64,000 bases of DNA from assembly GCA_030998225.1 (NCBI GenBank), contig JAPYXD010000308.1, positions 4,598,001 to 4,662,000 on the forward strand, read 5' to 3'. The position numbers were made by a program, and so were the translations under genes. This document shows, one piece after another, positions 11,080 through 22,639 of this stretch. Within the stretch, counting starts at the first letter, position 1. The number at the start of each line of letters is the position of its first letter. Origin of the DNA: Diplolepis rosae (Eukaryota; Arthropoda; Insecta; Hymenoptera; Diplolepididae). The notes beneath the pieces are model-generated. The model made no database searches, was not told the DNA's origin, and was given only the letters and a program-made list of their open reading frames with translations.

Positions 11080-11350
11080 GCATGAAATATCTCTTTGAGT
11101 TAGGAAACGCAGAAAGTGAATATTCTTGGAAATTCTTTCCACAAGATACGTATTTTTAGAAGAAATAGAAGGAAAAAGCTTAATCCCGGAATCCGAAATT
11201 TTCAAAATAAGTGATGAAATCAGTAAAGAAACCTTGCAAAAATGGACTAATGCATGTGAAAGGTGTTTTCGAAGAGGACATTTAGCTCATAACTGCCGCA
11301 ATCCTTTACATAATAAAAAATATAAAAATAATTTTAAAAATTATCACTAA
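11080..11350 (+). pseudogene. small zinc-knuckle ORF, frameshifted near its start
   Basis: A short ATG frame (about 11,080-11,160) appears to continue in another frame to 11,350, where a CCHC knuckle CERCFRRGHLAHNC (CX2CX4HX4C, about 11,251-11,292) is followed by a basic Asn/Lys tail. This is the second knuckle downstream of pol. It may be a nucleocapsid-like accessory protein or a remnant of a duplicated Gag end. The open part alone has no ATG at its start. Confidence 0.45.
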
Positions 11351-11780
11351 TATACATTATAAAATTACGTTTTGTATAAAATCTTACGGCATGAAATGTA
11401 TTAATTACGTGTGAAAGATATTTATTTATTTGGGTGCATGGCAAATCATATGTAACTTTATACTTATGTTAAGTTGAAACCATTACAAAATAAACTAAGT
11501 AACAATTTATAACAAAAATTATGATGTTAAAACAATGTAAAATTGTTAATGATAATCGAGCTAGAATGTTAATATTGGAATGTATTAAATAATACAATGC
11601 AAGAAAAAATAAATAAAAAAAATACAAATTGTAAAACAAAACGTCAAAACGAATGTTATATTCAATTCAGCTATTGTTATTATATCAGAAATAGAAATTC
11701 AATGTATCCTCAAAAACTTTAATGAATGTATTCTTCTTCCGAAGATTCGATCGCGGATGTTTCACCCCCGCGCTCGAACT

Positions 11781-11796
11781 AGGGGGGGGGGGGAGG
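11781..11796 (+). promoter_or_regulatory. polypurine tract (plus-strand primer) of the LTR element
   Basis: An uninterrupted purine run, A-G12-AGG, ends exactly where a TGTCAC... LTR start begins. Such a tract abutting the 3' LTR primes plus-strand DNA synthesis in LTR retroelements. Confidence 0.65.
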
Positions 11797-11965
11797 TGTC
11801 ACTTCCCGCGACGTATTAGAATGTACTATAGGCACAGGCTAGGTCTAGAGAAAAATCTGGGGAAATCACTAAAAGAGAGAGAAAACCACCCATTGAAAAG
11901 AGAGGTATAACTACGTCACACGCAGCGAGAGATTGCGCAATGCACGACGTCACCAAAAAATATAA

Positions 11966-11973
11966 TATAAAAA
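11966..11973 (+). promoter_or_regulatory. TATA box of the LTR promoter
   Basis: TATAAAAA followed about 30 bases later by a tagtcttg start-site-like sequence. Its position inside the inferred U3 region fits a polymerase II LTR promoter. Confidence 0.45.
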
Positions 11974-12445
11974 GGACACGCCGCCTAGGGAAAACTAGTC
12001 TTGTGAGCAGAATTTAAGTGCGGCAAATTTCTAAAAACTTAAAAGGATTCTCAGCGTGAGATAATTATACCGTGCAGTTTGACAGTGTAAAGACCCGAGA
12101 GTCATAAATTTACCGTGGTCCGTTTTACTATCCTTGAAGGGATTGAAAGATTTCGCTCTGTTGACGAAGTAAATTAAATAATAATGATTTTATTAATAAC
12201 TTTTATTTTTCATTGTTTCAAATTTTCCTCATGGAAAACAATCTTTTCTCTTCCAAATTACCCTTTAAATGATAATATTGCTATTCTTGAAAGCAAAATT
12301 ATCAATCGAAATATTCCGCACTTTGGCGATTTTTATCGTTTGTCTTCAAATTATTTTATATTGTCTTTTATTGCCTAATTTGGCTAATGTTTACGGACTT
12401 TAATTTTATTTATTGGGTTCCACGAAGGGGGAAGGTTTCGCGCAA

Positions 12446-12487
12446 TCTCTCTCTCTCTCTCTCGCTCTCTCTCTCGCTCTCTCTCTT
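12446..12487 (+). repeat. (CT)n microsatellite
   Basis: About 20 CT repeats interrupted twice by CG, near the 3' end of the inferred LTR. Confidence 0.9.
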
Positions 12488-12524
12488 CGACCCAAGTAAG
12501 TATTTACGTACTTGCGACGTTACA

Positions 12525-13289
12525 GAATAAACAAAACAAAAAAAATACGTTTTTGTTGTTTTTAAATTATTTAAAAACTGAAACTAGGAAAAATTCTAAA
12601 CAAAATTATACAAACGTATAATCACAAGGCCGATGTAGTAACATTTTTCGGAAAAATTTTTACTCCAAAGTTAATAACGAAAAAAAAAATTTTTTTAAAA
12701 TTGATTTTTTTAAAAAAACGTCATTTTTGTAAAATATGAAAAAAATTCAGCGTGATAGTCCCAATTATTACGCAAATTTTAGGTATATAATTAAGGTGCG
12801 CACGCGCAAATTGCGCGAAATATAAATTTTTTTTGCAAAGTGAGGTGCGTGGAATCACGATCTTCGATCGACGGCGATGATTGCAACTTCCACTTGTGCT
12901 GACTACCGTCTACTCTCTCATCGTTGATCACAGACTTCAATTTTGTATCCAATCTTTTCTTTCTTTTGCCTATTTCATTTCTATTTCCCAAATTATTGTA
13001 GATTTAACCACTTACACTTATACTTATCTTGTCCGTGATTTATTATTATTATTTTCGATTTTATCCGTATTTTATATACTATGATCGATAATTGACTGCC
13101 GATGACCAATCAATCCTTCATTTATGATTAATAATCGATGTTTTCTCCATCGATTATAGGTGATTAATCGTCGGTTGTCACTGAACAGTAATATTAATGA
13201 TAATTAATCCTATTTTAATAACCAGGATGGTGATACAATTATATTAATATGATAACGTTTGATTACATAATTTATACATACATACATAG

Positions 13290-13293
<4 letters not shown>
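12525..13293. other. non-coding, no feature recognised
   Basis: AT-rich with homopolymer runs. Around 13,130-13,160 there is a short palindrome (aatcgatg ... catcgatt). The small ORFs here show no family signature. Confidence 0.6.

Positions 13294-13322
<29 letters not shown>
13294..13322 (+). repeat. (TA)n microsatellite
   Basis: TA dinucleotides preceded by an imperfect CATA run. It directly abuts a 28-base piece also found in the ORF at 10,402-10,833. Confidence 0.9.
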
Positions 13323-13326
<4 letters not shown>

Positions 13327-13639
13327 CGTCCTCAAAAAAAATCTTGTTAAATCTTGTACAATTTGCGTTAAACTCAATTGAAATGAAGAAAATTAGTCGG
13401 ACGAAAAATATCATATAAGTTAAATCAATGGAAATAAAATAACCAAGTATGATTATGTCTGAAAAAAAGGAGAAAAATAGGAAAAAAATGGAGACGGACT
13501 AAAAGTTGCACAAAGATAACAATACTGCAAATGCGATAACTGCAGAGAATTACTCTAGTTTGACAGTCTTTTAATTTTATCAATATAAAAATAACAATAT
13601 AAAATAAATAATAAATATGGGCTACAATGGAAAAACTGA

Positions 13640-16600
13640 ACAAATTTGGAGATGGGATATGTTACAGCTTGTATCTTATAATTAATGTTAGCCTTCTATT
13701 ATTCAAATACTTGATCATATTCTATACACAAATATCCACTATATGTCCTCCTACAGGAGGCTACAATGAGTGACTTGACAATATAAGCAACGTTAAGGTG
13801 TTAATGAAAAAAACTCAAAACACTTTACCCGAACTTTTTGCAAATAAGGAAAATTATTAATTAAGATACTAAGAATTACAAAGGAAGTTATAACAGATAT
13901 TAATATAGCTGAAGATTCAGGGATACTAAGCTATGGTGAAAAAGGGCCAACAGTAGCACAAAAGTTAACAATACCACATACTGATTTTTAAAACGATGCA
14001 GCCGTTATTACAGGGTACTAATTACAAGCGTAACGTGTACTTCTGGGACCGTGACTTTACTTATACTGTGTGTACTACAGGGACATTATATTGTATCCCT
14101 AAAACTGCGTGAAATAAGACACAGAAGCATCTTGTACAGTACAAGGCCACCAGCGATGCATTCCTAGTTTGGCAGCTTTGTTATTTCATTAAGATAACAG
14201 AAAAATACCAAGTCACCAAATATGAACTACTTTGGAAAAACAAAACAAATTTGGATTTGCGATGGCTTTAAGAAAAGATTGTAAGATCATCTGAGCCATT
14301 AGTCTGAATAAAAAATTCTTTTATAGTCATCAGACGTAATACAGGTAAATAGAGAACAGTGCATTTCTGTCTTATTCCAATCACTGTCATGCGAAAATAT
14401 CAACAGCATAAGGACAAATAGTAAAACATCTTCTGGAATATATGAAAAACAAGCAAAAATGTTTTCTATAAATTCAATCTAATCTTTGGAGTGAATAGTG
14501 AATACAAAATTTTGCGTAAAACCACTACTATCTCTGATATAAGGCCAATAAAGGCCAATAAAGGCCAATGAAGGCCAGCAGTACCACAAAAGATATTACC
14601 GCATACTTATTTGTAGAAGGATACAGCGGTTACTACAGGCTACTAATTCTAAGCGCAACGTGTAGTTCCGGGACCGCGATCTTACTTATGCTGTGTGTAC
14701 TTCAGGAACGTTCAAAGTGTATTCCTAAAACTGCGTACAATAAAACACAGCAGTATCTTGCCCAGCACAAGGTCACCTGTAATGAAATCCTATTTTGGCA
14801 GCCTTAATATTTTATCAATATTAATAACAATCAAGCCACCGATTACGACCTACTTTGAAAAAAAAGAACAAATTTGAAGATGGCATATGTTAAAAAAATA
14901 GTCTTATTTTCTAAAAGTATAAGTAAAGGGTTCTGAACTTTATCCATTAACGCTCTTTGTTAAAGTTTAACTCAGATGTGGACTTTTACTTTATCTATAG
15001 GAAAAAATTTCAGTTCGCATTACGTAGAATAAAACCGATTTGAGGAAAACGAAAAGTTTGGACTTTTATCCATGGTCTGATGGAGTCAAGCCATTGAATG
15101 TAGAACTACTTCAGAAGGACAAATGGCAGAAATGTGGGCAAAGAATATGATTAAGTGTTCGAAATGTGGAAAGATAACATTCACCTTAAGATACAAGCTC
15201 TAAAATATCTCATTTCTAAATTTGTCCTGTTCCGTTTCTCTGAAGTAAGCCATGTTCGGTGACGTGGTTTTTTTTTATTGAAATACAAAACAGTCTGACT
15301 AGGAATGGATCGCAGGTGGTTTTGTACTGTTTAAGATGCTGCTGTGTCTTACCTTTCGCATTCATCTACTACTGCGTAGTAGAGGCGTAGCCGAGACGAA
15401 GCCGAGACAAAGCCGAGACAAAGCCGAGACGAAGCCGAGGCGCGATCAGTCCTGCGAGCATTGTCGCTCGTCACGCAATAACCCTCATTGTGTACCTAGG
15501 CATGTAATATATTATTGTCAGCCTTTACATTTTATCAATATTAATAACAATGATGTCACCGATTATGGCCTACTTAGGAAAAAAAGAACGAACTTAAAGA
15601 TGGCATATGTTAGATCTCGTATCTTAGCGTTTATATCATTTTCCCATTTCTCAAATACTTGATCACATTTTACGCACATATATCCATTATCCGTCAATCT
15701 GAAATAGGCTACAATGAGTGATTTGACTTGATCTGATTCTATTTAAATTCCAATATAGTAAGTAGTAATGCGTCTCAAAAGTCCCATCGCTTTAAGAAAT
15801 GATTGTAAGATCATCTGAGCCATTTCGATGACTACTAAGAATTTATACAAATATGTATATGGAAAGAAAGAACCCGAATTTGAATTCAAGTTTTACGTTC
15901 CTGTCAACTAAAAAGTACGTTGACAATACAAGTGCAATACCAGGTACAGTACATACAACCTTTACCTATACTTTTTGCAAATAAGAAAATATTTGAATAT
16001 AGATAGTAAGATGGTAAAAAAATTGGTTGAAGTAAGATGAATGGAGGCTAACAGTAGCACAAACGCTAATACTGCATATTTATTTGTAAAAGGATGCAAT
16101 GGTTACTACAGAGTACTAGTTTCAAGCGCAACGTGTACTTTCGGGAACGTGAACTTATTTATGTCGTGTGTACTTCAGGGACGATCAAGGTGTATTCCTA
16201 AAACTGTGTAAATTACAACACAGCTGCACCTTGCCCAGTACAATGTCACCTGTTATGAAATCCTATTTTGGCAGCCTTGACATTTTATCAATATTAATAA
16301 CAATCATGTCACCGATTATGGCCTACTTTGGAAAAAAAGCACAAATTTGGAGATGGCATATGTTAGACCTCGTATCTTATGGTTTATATTATCTTTCCAT
16401 TTCTCAAATACTTGTTCACATTTTATGTAAATATATCCATTATCTGTCCATCTGTAATAGGGCTACTATGAGTGATTGGACTTGTTCTGATCCTATTTAA
16501 ATTTAAAAATAAGTAAGCAGTAATGCGTCTCAAAAGTCCTATCGTTTTAAGAAAATATTGTAAGATCATCTGAGCCATTTCGATAACTACTAAGAATTTA

Positions 16601-16700
16601 TACAAATATCTACCATATATGAACAGAAAGAACCCAAATTTGAATTCTACGACCCTGTCACCTAAAAAGAACTTTGACAATACAAGTAGCGTCAATACGT
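13640..16700 (+). repeat. diverged tandem array of a ~0.6-0.8 kb non-coding unit
   Basis: The same ordered phrases recur at about 13,650-13,790, 13,900-14,330, 14,570-14,890, 15,510-15,950 and 16,040-16,690. Examples are gcgcaacgtgtacttcggga, cagccttgacattttatcaa, agatggcatatgttagacct and gtaagatcatctgagccatt. Unit D (16,040-16,690) is the most complete. Copies are partial and about 80-90% alike by eye. No coding frame is shared, so this is a non-coding repeat family. Copy C is interrupted by a short G/A-rich array (gacgaagccga, about 15,385-15,440). Confidence 0.7.
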
Positions 16701-17931
16701 TGTAGTGATTAACACATATTCATAAAAATCCGAAAGCGTTATTATTGCCTTTTTTCCAACCTTTTGTTTCCTTTGATTTAGTTTCGAACTTTTTGATTCA
16801 AACGAGTTCTTTCTAACTGATTGAGTAAAATTTTAAGTTCATATTCTAGTTTTGCGTCACATACCACAACAGTGTTGTATAAAATACAAGCATACTTGTT
16901 AAAGTTTTATCAAAACCCTTCACTTACAGTTTGTGCTAATCAGACAATGAATATAACAGGATAATGAATTTGTTAATAAGCATCAATACAGGTATTAAGA
17001 TAATTTATGAATCATGCCTCTAGTTAATATAAAAAATTCCTCATCTGGGAGTGCATCACAAGAGGCCCCATACTTTGTAGGATGTTCTGCAGCCCTTTCT
17101 TGCACGTCTAAGATAGTAAAATCTTTAACGTCTTGGAAGTACACGTATTTTAATCTTGTCACTGTCCCGGAAGTACACATTGCGTTCGATACTGGTACCC
17201 CGTTGTAACCGCTACGTATTTATACAAGTCTGTTTCAGCATTGTTACGTTCTTCAGATTGAAAATGAAAAAAAGTAAAGAGCGCTACAAACAGCATGTGC
17301 AAGTTAGGTTAATTACTTTTAATAACATTTTTTGAAATATTAACGTGGGAGACGAATTCTGATTGTCCTAAGAACAATCTTTCTTCACTTTGTATACGGT
17401 CCCGGAACTATACATTTTGTATATTTTTTGGAGAGGTTTTTTATATTTCTTCTTCATCAAACAAAAATTTGCATGCAGCTCATATATTAAGGAGCAATTT
17501 TCATTTCCCTACAGTTTTTTGCGTTCAGCACTTCAAAAAACCTTTAAAATTGATAAATTTCTAAAATTTCCATAAGTTTCCAGGTCCTGGAACTAACCGA
17601 TTCATAAAGTTATGTAATTCATGCATCAATTTCGTCATAAATGTCCACTGATTTTTGATTTTTCAGTAAATTTCCATGAAATTAGTCAATCTGCATCAAT
17701 TAAAGCAGATGTAATGTTCTGTTTGTATATTAAGGACTTCATTTGAACCTTATTCATTACAGTCCCCAAAGTACATGTTGCATATATTATATGCTCTAAA
17801 AATCGTAATTTTTATTATAAATGATTATTTTAAACGGCATTTGGTTTATACTAACTACGTCTTTGATCTCCAGCAAAAAAATGGGGGTTGGGAAAAGTCC
17901 CTGAAGTAAACGCTGGACAAACATATATATA
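16701..17931. other. non-coding; scattered copies of a cccggaagtacac phrase
   Basis: No gene. Variants of gtcccggaagtacacattgcg occur near 17,163, 17,397, 17,580, 17,762 and 17,893, on the strand opposite to the related phrase in the 13.6-16.7 kb array. They are probably diverged pieces of the same repeat family in inverse orientation. Confidence 0.4.
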
Positions 17932-18324
17932 CAGGGTGTCTAAAAAGTCCCGGGACGGTTGGATATTTCCTCAGGTAAAATATTTTTCAAAAAAGTGAAG
18001 GTCATTCGTAAAGTAAATTTCAACGAAAAATTCAATGGTGACCTTCATTTTGACCTTGAAGTTGACCTTCATGGCTTTTTCAAGGTCAACTTTGTTTTTT
18101 TAAATGGGAACCCCCTTTTTTACATCTGCAATCGATAGAGCGGAAAATTCTACGTTCAGATACGTACCCAAGTCATAGGTCAATTGTAAGGATCAAGGTC
18201 AATTAGAGGTTATTTGAAATAAACAAAGTTTTCCAAGAGGTCAGTGCAATTCCTGAAGTATTTTTCAACGAGGAATTCAATGGTGACCTTCATTTTGACC
18301 TTGAAGTTTCATTTTCAACATATT

Positions 18325-18657
18325 TGGTTCCAGCAGCAGGGAGCAGCGGCTCATTACGGTATGAAAGTTCGAGCATATTTGGATACTCAGTTCCCTTATA
18401 GGTGAATTGGAAGAAGGGGTGAAATCGAGTGGCCTGCTAGATCTCCTGATCTGACGCCTCTCGACTATTTTCTTTGGGGTTATTTAAAGAGCAAAGTATA
18501 CTCAACGCAACCCCAAAGCTTAGACGAATTGCAGAATCGGATTCTACAAGAGGCTACTTTGATTGATAGGGAGATGATTCGTAATGCTGTAACTCATTTT
18601 TACAATCGCATAGCTTTTTGTCAAGATCAAGGTTTTCAGTTCGAAAATCTTCACTGA
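18325..18657 (+). pseudogene. rosa-like transposase C-terminal fragment
   Basis: 110 codons ending at a TGA (18,655-18,657). It contains QQQGAAAHYG (second catalytic motif with Gln in place of Asp), an internal TGA where Trp is expected (R*IGRRG), then WPARSPDLTPLDYFLWGYLK with the third Asp. There are 41 positions between the second- and third-motif residues, the DD41D spacing of the rosa group. The catalytic Asp loss and the nonsense codon make it inactive. Confidence 0.8.
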
Positions 18658-18660
18658 AGC

Positions 18661-18829
18661 GTGAGAGGCAAGGGGACACACGCTAATCAAGCACCCCGAA
18701 ACGTGAGAGGCAAGGGGACTCACGCTAATCAAGCACCCCAAAACGTGAGAGGCAAGGGGACTCACTCTAATCAAGCAACACCGAAAAGTGAGAGTCAAGG
18801 GGACTCAAGCTAATCAATCACCCCAAAAG
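18661..18829 (+). repeat. 42-bp minisatellite, four copies
   Basis: Units start gtgagaggcaaggggac at 18,661, 18,703, 18,745 and 18,788, each ending ...aatcaagcaccccaaaa. The array begins a few bases after the transposase stop, inside the DNA transposon. A two-unit array of the same 42-bp period occurs at 50,597. Confidence 0.9.
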
Positions 18830-19301
18830 GAACAGAATTTACTACATCGACGTGGTTGTTCCTGGGTAATGCTAAACGTAAACGTAAACTGTTTGGAAAA
18901 AACCTTGAAAAAACCTTGAAGATCATCACCAAGATCAATACAGAGCTCACTAATGAATTTCTCGTTGAAATTTACCTCAGGAATTACACTGACCTCTTGG
19001 AAAACTTTGTTAATTTCAAATAACCTCTAATTGACCTTGAACGTTACAATTTACTTATGACTTTGGTACGTATCTGAATGTAGAATTTTCCGCTCTATCG
19101 ATTGCAGATGTAAAAAAAGGGGGTTTCCATTAAAAAAACAAAGTTGACCTTGAAAAAGCCATGAAGGTCAACTTCAAGGTCAAAATGAAGGTCACCATTG
19201 AATTTTTCGTTGAAATTTACTTTACGAATGACCTTCACTTTTTTGAAAAATATTTTACCTGAGGAAATATCCAACCGTCCCGGGACTTTTTAGACACCCT
19301 G

Positions 19302-20202
19302 TATATATACATATATATGTATGTATGAATAATGTATATATATATATATATATAATATAAATATTATATTCAAATGAGGCTATGTTGATAAACTCTCACA
19401 TCCTCATTAGGTTATTAATACAGCATTACTATTTTATCGACACGTGGTGCGAGTTACTGACTCATTACCATCGGTACAATTACCACACCGACAGAGCGCT
19501 GCTCTTCTTTATCACTCATTACCGAGTGTCAAACCGATCTGTCGACGTGAGGTATACATTGGTTTACCTCATTCGAACAGCTACTCGGTCCATATGACAA
19601 TGTACCATCGAAATGTTATTATATGAATAATTCAATGCTCTTTCTCCTTGGTGTGTGGCGTGTTGCCATTGCACAGGGGCAATGTGAAATTTTAAGTTAC
19701 CGGGATGTAACAACTCTTTCTTCTTTACAAAGCAAAAGAACCTTCATCGAATTTACATGCAGCTTCATTAGCTACAATTTCAACAATTATATAGAAACCC
19801 GGCCTCGAGCAACAAATTTTCAAATACTCATCATTATAAAAACAAGGTTAGTTTGTATCCTCGCTTAGGAATTTTCACGATTTGAATAAAGATTATTTAG
19901 GGTATTTAATTCCCTTTTTTATTATTGGTTATCCTCATCCCTGTTACAGTTAAAAATCCTTTAGATTTCTTTCTGTTCAAAAACGAGGAAAGTTTTACTT
20001 ATAATTAATAGGTAAGTAACCAGGACGTTACAAATATAAGAATAATGAATGTGAAAATACTAATAACATTTGTTTTGTGCCAATCCACCTATTACGTTTG
20101 CTAGTTATATGTATAGAAATAGGGTGAAACCGAGAAGCATATTAAATATGGGTACAATAAAAGAAGTCTAAATGAAGGTACAACAGAATAGAAGAATAAT
20201 AT
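19302..20202. other. non-coding; possible LTR end near 20,031
   Basis: A TA repeat at about 19,330-19,355, then sequence with an AATAAA (about 19,884) and an end ...ggacgttaca (about 20,031) like the last bases of the 11.8-12.5 kb LTR. No start or target duplication can be defined, so a solo LTR is only a possibility. Confidence 0.3.
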
Positions 20203-20529
20203 TTAAAACTTAATACCTACCAAAAGCTGATGTCGTACATACCCTAAATACCATGATATGCTCGCAATGTGGGCACGTGAACCAACTGTTCTAGCTCCAA
20301 TTTTACCTGTGCAATAATACCCTAAGATAGGTTCATTAGGTTCTTCACTTGCAAAGTCCTCATTTTCTTGCCTGTTAAAGTCTTCTTCAATGTATGCTAT
20401 CCATAGTAGGTATTTGGTAATATTTCTGAATCGGGAATACATTTGCACTCTAATCAGTCCACTTCCATCTAATAGTTCGTCTATTTGAAATTGTTCTGCC
20501 TGTTCTCTTTGAAGTTTGTCTTGTATGTA

Positions 20530-21477
20530 CACAGTATGATTTGAAAATAACCGAACTTTTAATTTAAATCATAGAACACTTGGCGCCATCTATTGAACGT
20601 TGGCAGCATTAGAAAGGTACATTTTTCTTCTTTCAAGCGCAACCAAGTTCAAGCAAATTAGTTGACAGGTCACAAAATTACGCACGTTTTAATGACAGTA
20701 GCTTTTGTTACGAATTATTAATAAAAGTTTATGGTGATGATTGCATGAGTCGTACTCAAGTTTACACGTGGTTTACACAATTGAAAAATATCCATGACGA
20801 TTTAAATGATGATCCAAGACCTGGACGAGAAGAAGCATCAAATCGTGTTGAGTTAGTGGAGAAAATACGTGAAATAATCACTATCGATGTAAATTTCACT
20901 GTGAGAATACTGGCAAAAGAATTAAATTCATCTTACTGTATAATCTACACAACATTAACTAAAGATTTGGGTAAAAGAAAGGTCTGTGCACGTTTTTTTC
21001 CACATCACTTAAATGAAGATCAAAAAATCGCTCATGTAGAGCATTGCAAAGACATCATTTCAGCAGCTGAAAACGATTCAGATTTTCTTGATTCGATCAT
21101 AGCTGGTGATGAAACATGGAGCTTTAAATATGACCCTGAAACTAAGCGACAATCTGCAGAATGAAAGTCGGAAGACGTGCCACAACCTAAAAAATTGCGT
21201 TTTCGGGAGTCAAGAATCAAGACAATGTTGACAACTTTCTATGATTCCAAGGGTATTGTTCACAAGGAATTTTTTTTCCAGAAGGTGAAAATGTCAATGG
21301 GAGATACTATTTACAAGTTTTACATCGTTTGTTGTCGATAATTGTTCGTGGTAGACCCGAATGTCTGGAATTGAGTCCAATGGATCCTATTTTGAATAAA
21401 TATTACCTCTGAAATATAATACTATGTTTGCTTTATTCTATGACTAAAAAGTTCGGTTATTTTTAGATCACACTGTG
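20530..21477 (+). mobile_element. mariner element, internally deleted
   Basis: Bounded by TA and by inverted repeats starting CACAGTATGATTTGAAAATA and ending ...ACTGTG (about 30 bases, few mismatches). Transposase sequence in plus orientation covers 20,745 to about 21,400: an HTH region, the VEKIREII linker, GDETWSFKYDPETKRQSAE (first catalytic Asp), then a TGA at 21,162-21,164 and KIKTML-type sequence. The part with the second and third Asp is deleted. 948 bases, against about 1.3 kb for an intact mariner. Confidence 0.88.
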
Positions 21478-21503
21478 TAAGCAGATGCAAGCTTTTGTTG
21501 ACA

Positions 21504-21930
21504 TCAGGTGTACAAATAAGTTTCCGCCGATTTTTATCAAAAATTGGGGATTTAATGTGAAAGAACGAAACATTTTGTTTAATTCGAAATATTGTCCATC
21601 GTATTGTTCTTCTTGCACTTAGGACGAATCTTGATCCAATAATGCTTTCAATTCTGCGTCTTCGTACACTTTCGGCCTTCCGCTACGTTCTTTGTCTTTG
21701 ATGTCAAATTCACCGTTTTTAAACTTTTGAAACCACTCACGACAAATTCTCTCACTTAAGGCACACAAAGGAATATATTACACTGATAAAAATTAACTAA
21801 TATTTCAAGATTATGTTGTTGACAGATGACAAACCTTACGACAGTGACGTTTTACATCAGTCAGTTTCAACCAAACCTTACTGGTGACGCCAACTTTTGT
21901 CAAACGGCGGAAACTTATTTGTACACCTGA
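21504..21930 (-). mobile_element. short mariner derivative (MITE-like)
   Basis: The 26-base terminal repeats (tcaggtgtacaaataagttt... and its complement) are perfect by eye. Inside, the minus strand encodes only an HTH fragment: REWFQKFKNGEFDIKDKERS, then GRPKVYEDAELKALL. The rest of the transposase is gone (427 bases in all). It is inserted in the Harbinger-like pseudogene; the right flank is TA, the left flank CA, probably a mutated TA. Confidence 0.82.
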
Positions 21931-22639
21931 TATATTCCCATTGTCAGCTCCATCAAATAAATGAAATCGAGTCTTGGAAAATAGGGTACATGATTAGCGT
22001 TTGATTGATCCCGCCGAACGTTTTTCGTGTGAAGGTTATCCATTTAAACTCTAGCTTGAATTACATTAGGTGTTCGAGACTTTTCAAACATTCTTTCCGC
22101 TACTTCAGCAGTTGCTCCCTCCATAAGATTGGCTATCGATAATTATTGAGAATCGCGCCGGCAATTCGGTTAAAGTCTCCGATGTAGCTGACATGGTTCA
22201 TGGAAACAGTTCCCTCAAAGAATTGAAAAACGGATTTTATATGACCATTGCGCGCTTCTACTAGCCACCTTGTCTTTGTAAATATTCTGGCGTCCTTTGC
22301 AGCTTGACTATCAAGTTGACGTTAACCTGGCTGTAAAAGGGCGGGCATTTTATGATGAATACCCAAATTTTCGAGTAATGATAAAACATCTCTGTAGCCA
22401 CGATCCACTATGAATATGTCCCCATTTTAAAACCATTCTCGAAGACTTGCAGCATTCATCTAAAATTCGTTTTCAAGCATTGATGCATCATTATTCCTAG
22501 AGTCCGAGAAATAAGGGCCATGGATATCTAGTACATCTCCATCTGGAGTTGGAAGAAGGGCTGGCTCCATTAAATGACGTCCCTTATGCATTGAGTATGA
22601 CTGCCTCAGTGCTCTGAAGTTACTGGATTTATGCATATA

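Larger units (their letters stand above)
1..12524 (+). mobile_element. large decayed Ty3/gypsy (errantivirus-like) retroelement, 3' part
   Basis: From the left edge the plus strand reads RT, RNase H, integrase, a CARD ORF, two different envelope-type pseudogenes and several zinc-binding ORFs. A 16-base purine tract and a TG...CA LTR follow. All parts share orientation and AT-rich base use, and I see no LTR or polypurine tract between them, so I infer one element of more than 12.5 kb whose 5' LTR and gag lie left of the window. Most ORFs have stops or frameshifts, so the copy is dead. The alternative is two nested elements, the second starting near 6.5 kb. No target-site duplication can be checked because the left end is missing. 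Confidence 0.6.
11797..12524 (+). repeat. 3' LTR of the 1-12.5 kb retroelement
   Basis: Begins TGTCACTTCCCGCGACG directly after the polypurine tract and can be closed at ...GCGACGTTACA (12,524), giving a 728-base TGT...ACA repeat. A TATA box (TATAAAAA, 11,966-11,973) lies about 170 bases in, as expected for U3. Another LTR-like segment at 35,980 starts with nearly the same 17 bases. The right boundary is inferred because no 5' partner is visible. Bases 12,446-12,487 within it are a CT microsatellite. Confidence 0.6.
17932..19301 (+). mobile_element. rosa-like (DD41D) Tc1/mariner-superfamily element with ~355 bp inverted repeats
   Basis: Starts CAGGGTGTCTAAAAAGTCCC and ends with its exact reverse complement, flanked by TA on both sides. 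The inverted repeats extend about 355 bases at roughly 95% identity by eye. The interior holds only the transposase C-terminus and a 42-bp minisatellite, so the copy is non-autonomous. TA duplication and the tyrosine/proline-rich DDE motif place it in the IS630-Tc1-mariner superfamily. Confidence 0.85.

Noticed and set aside
11722..11910. ORF across the poly-G tract
   Set aside because: Spans the polypurine tract and LTR start; Gly-run is an artefact.
16423..16695. ORFs of 60-110 residues in 13-17 kb (both strands)
   Set aside because: They lie in repeat copies, differ in frame between copies and have no domain; treated as chance frames.
18544..18798. Minus-strand ORF with repeated ISVSPLASH units
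   Set aside because: It is the translation of the 42-bp minisatellite and has no independent support.
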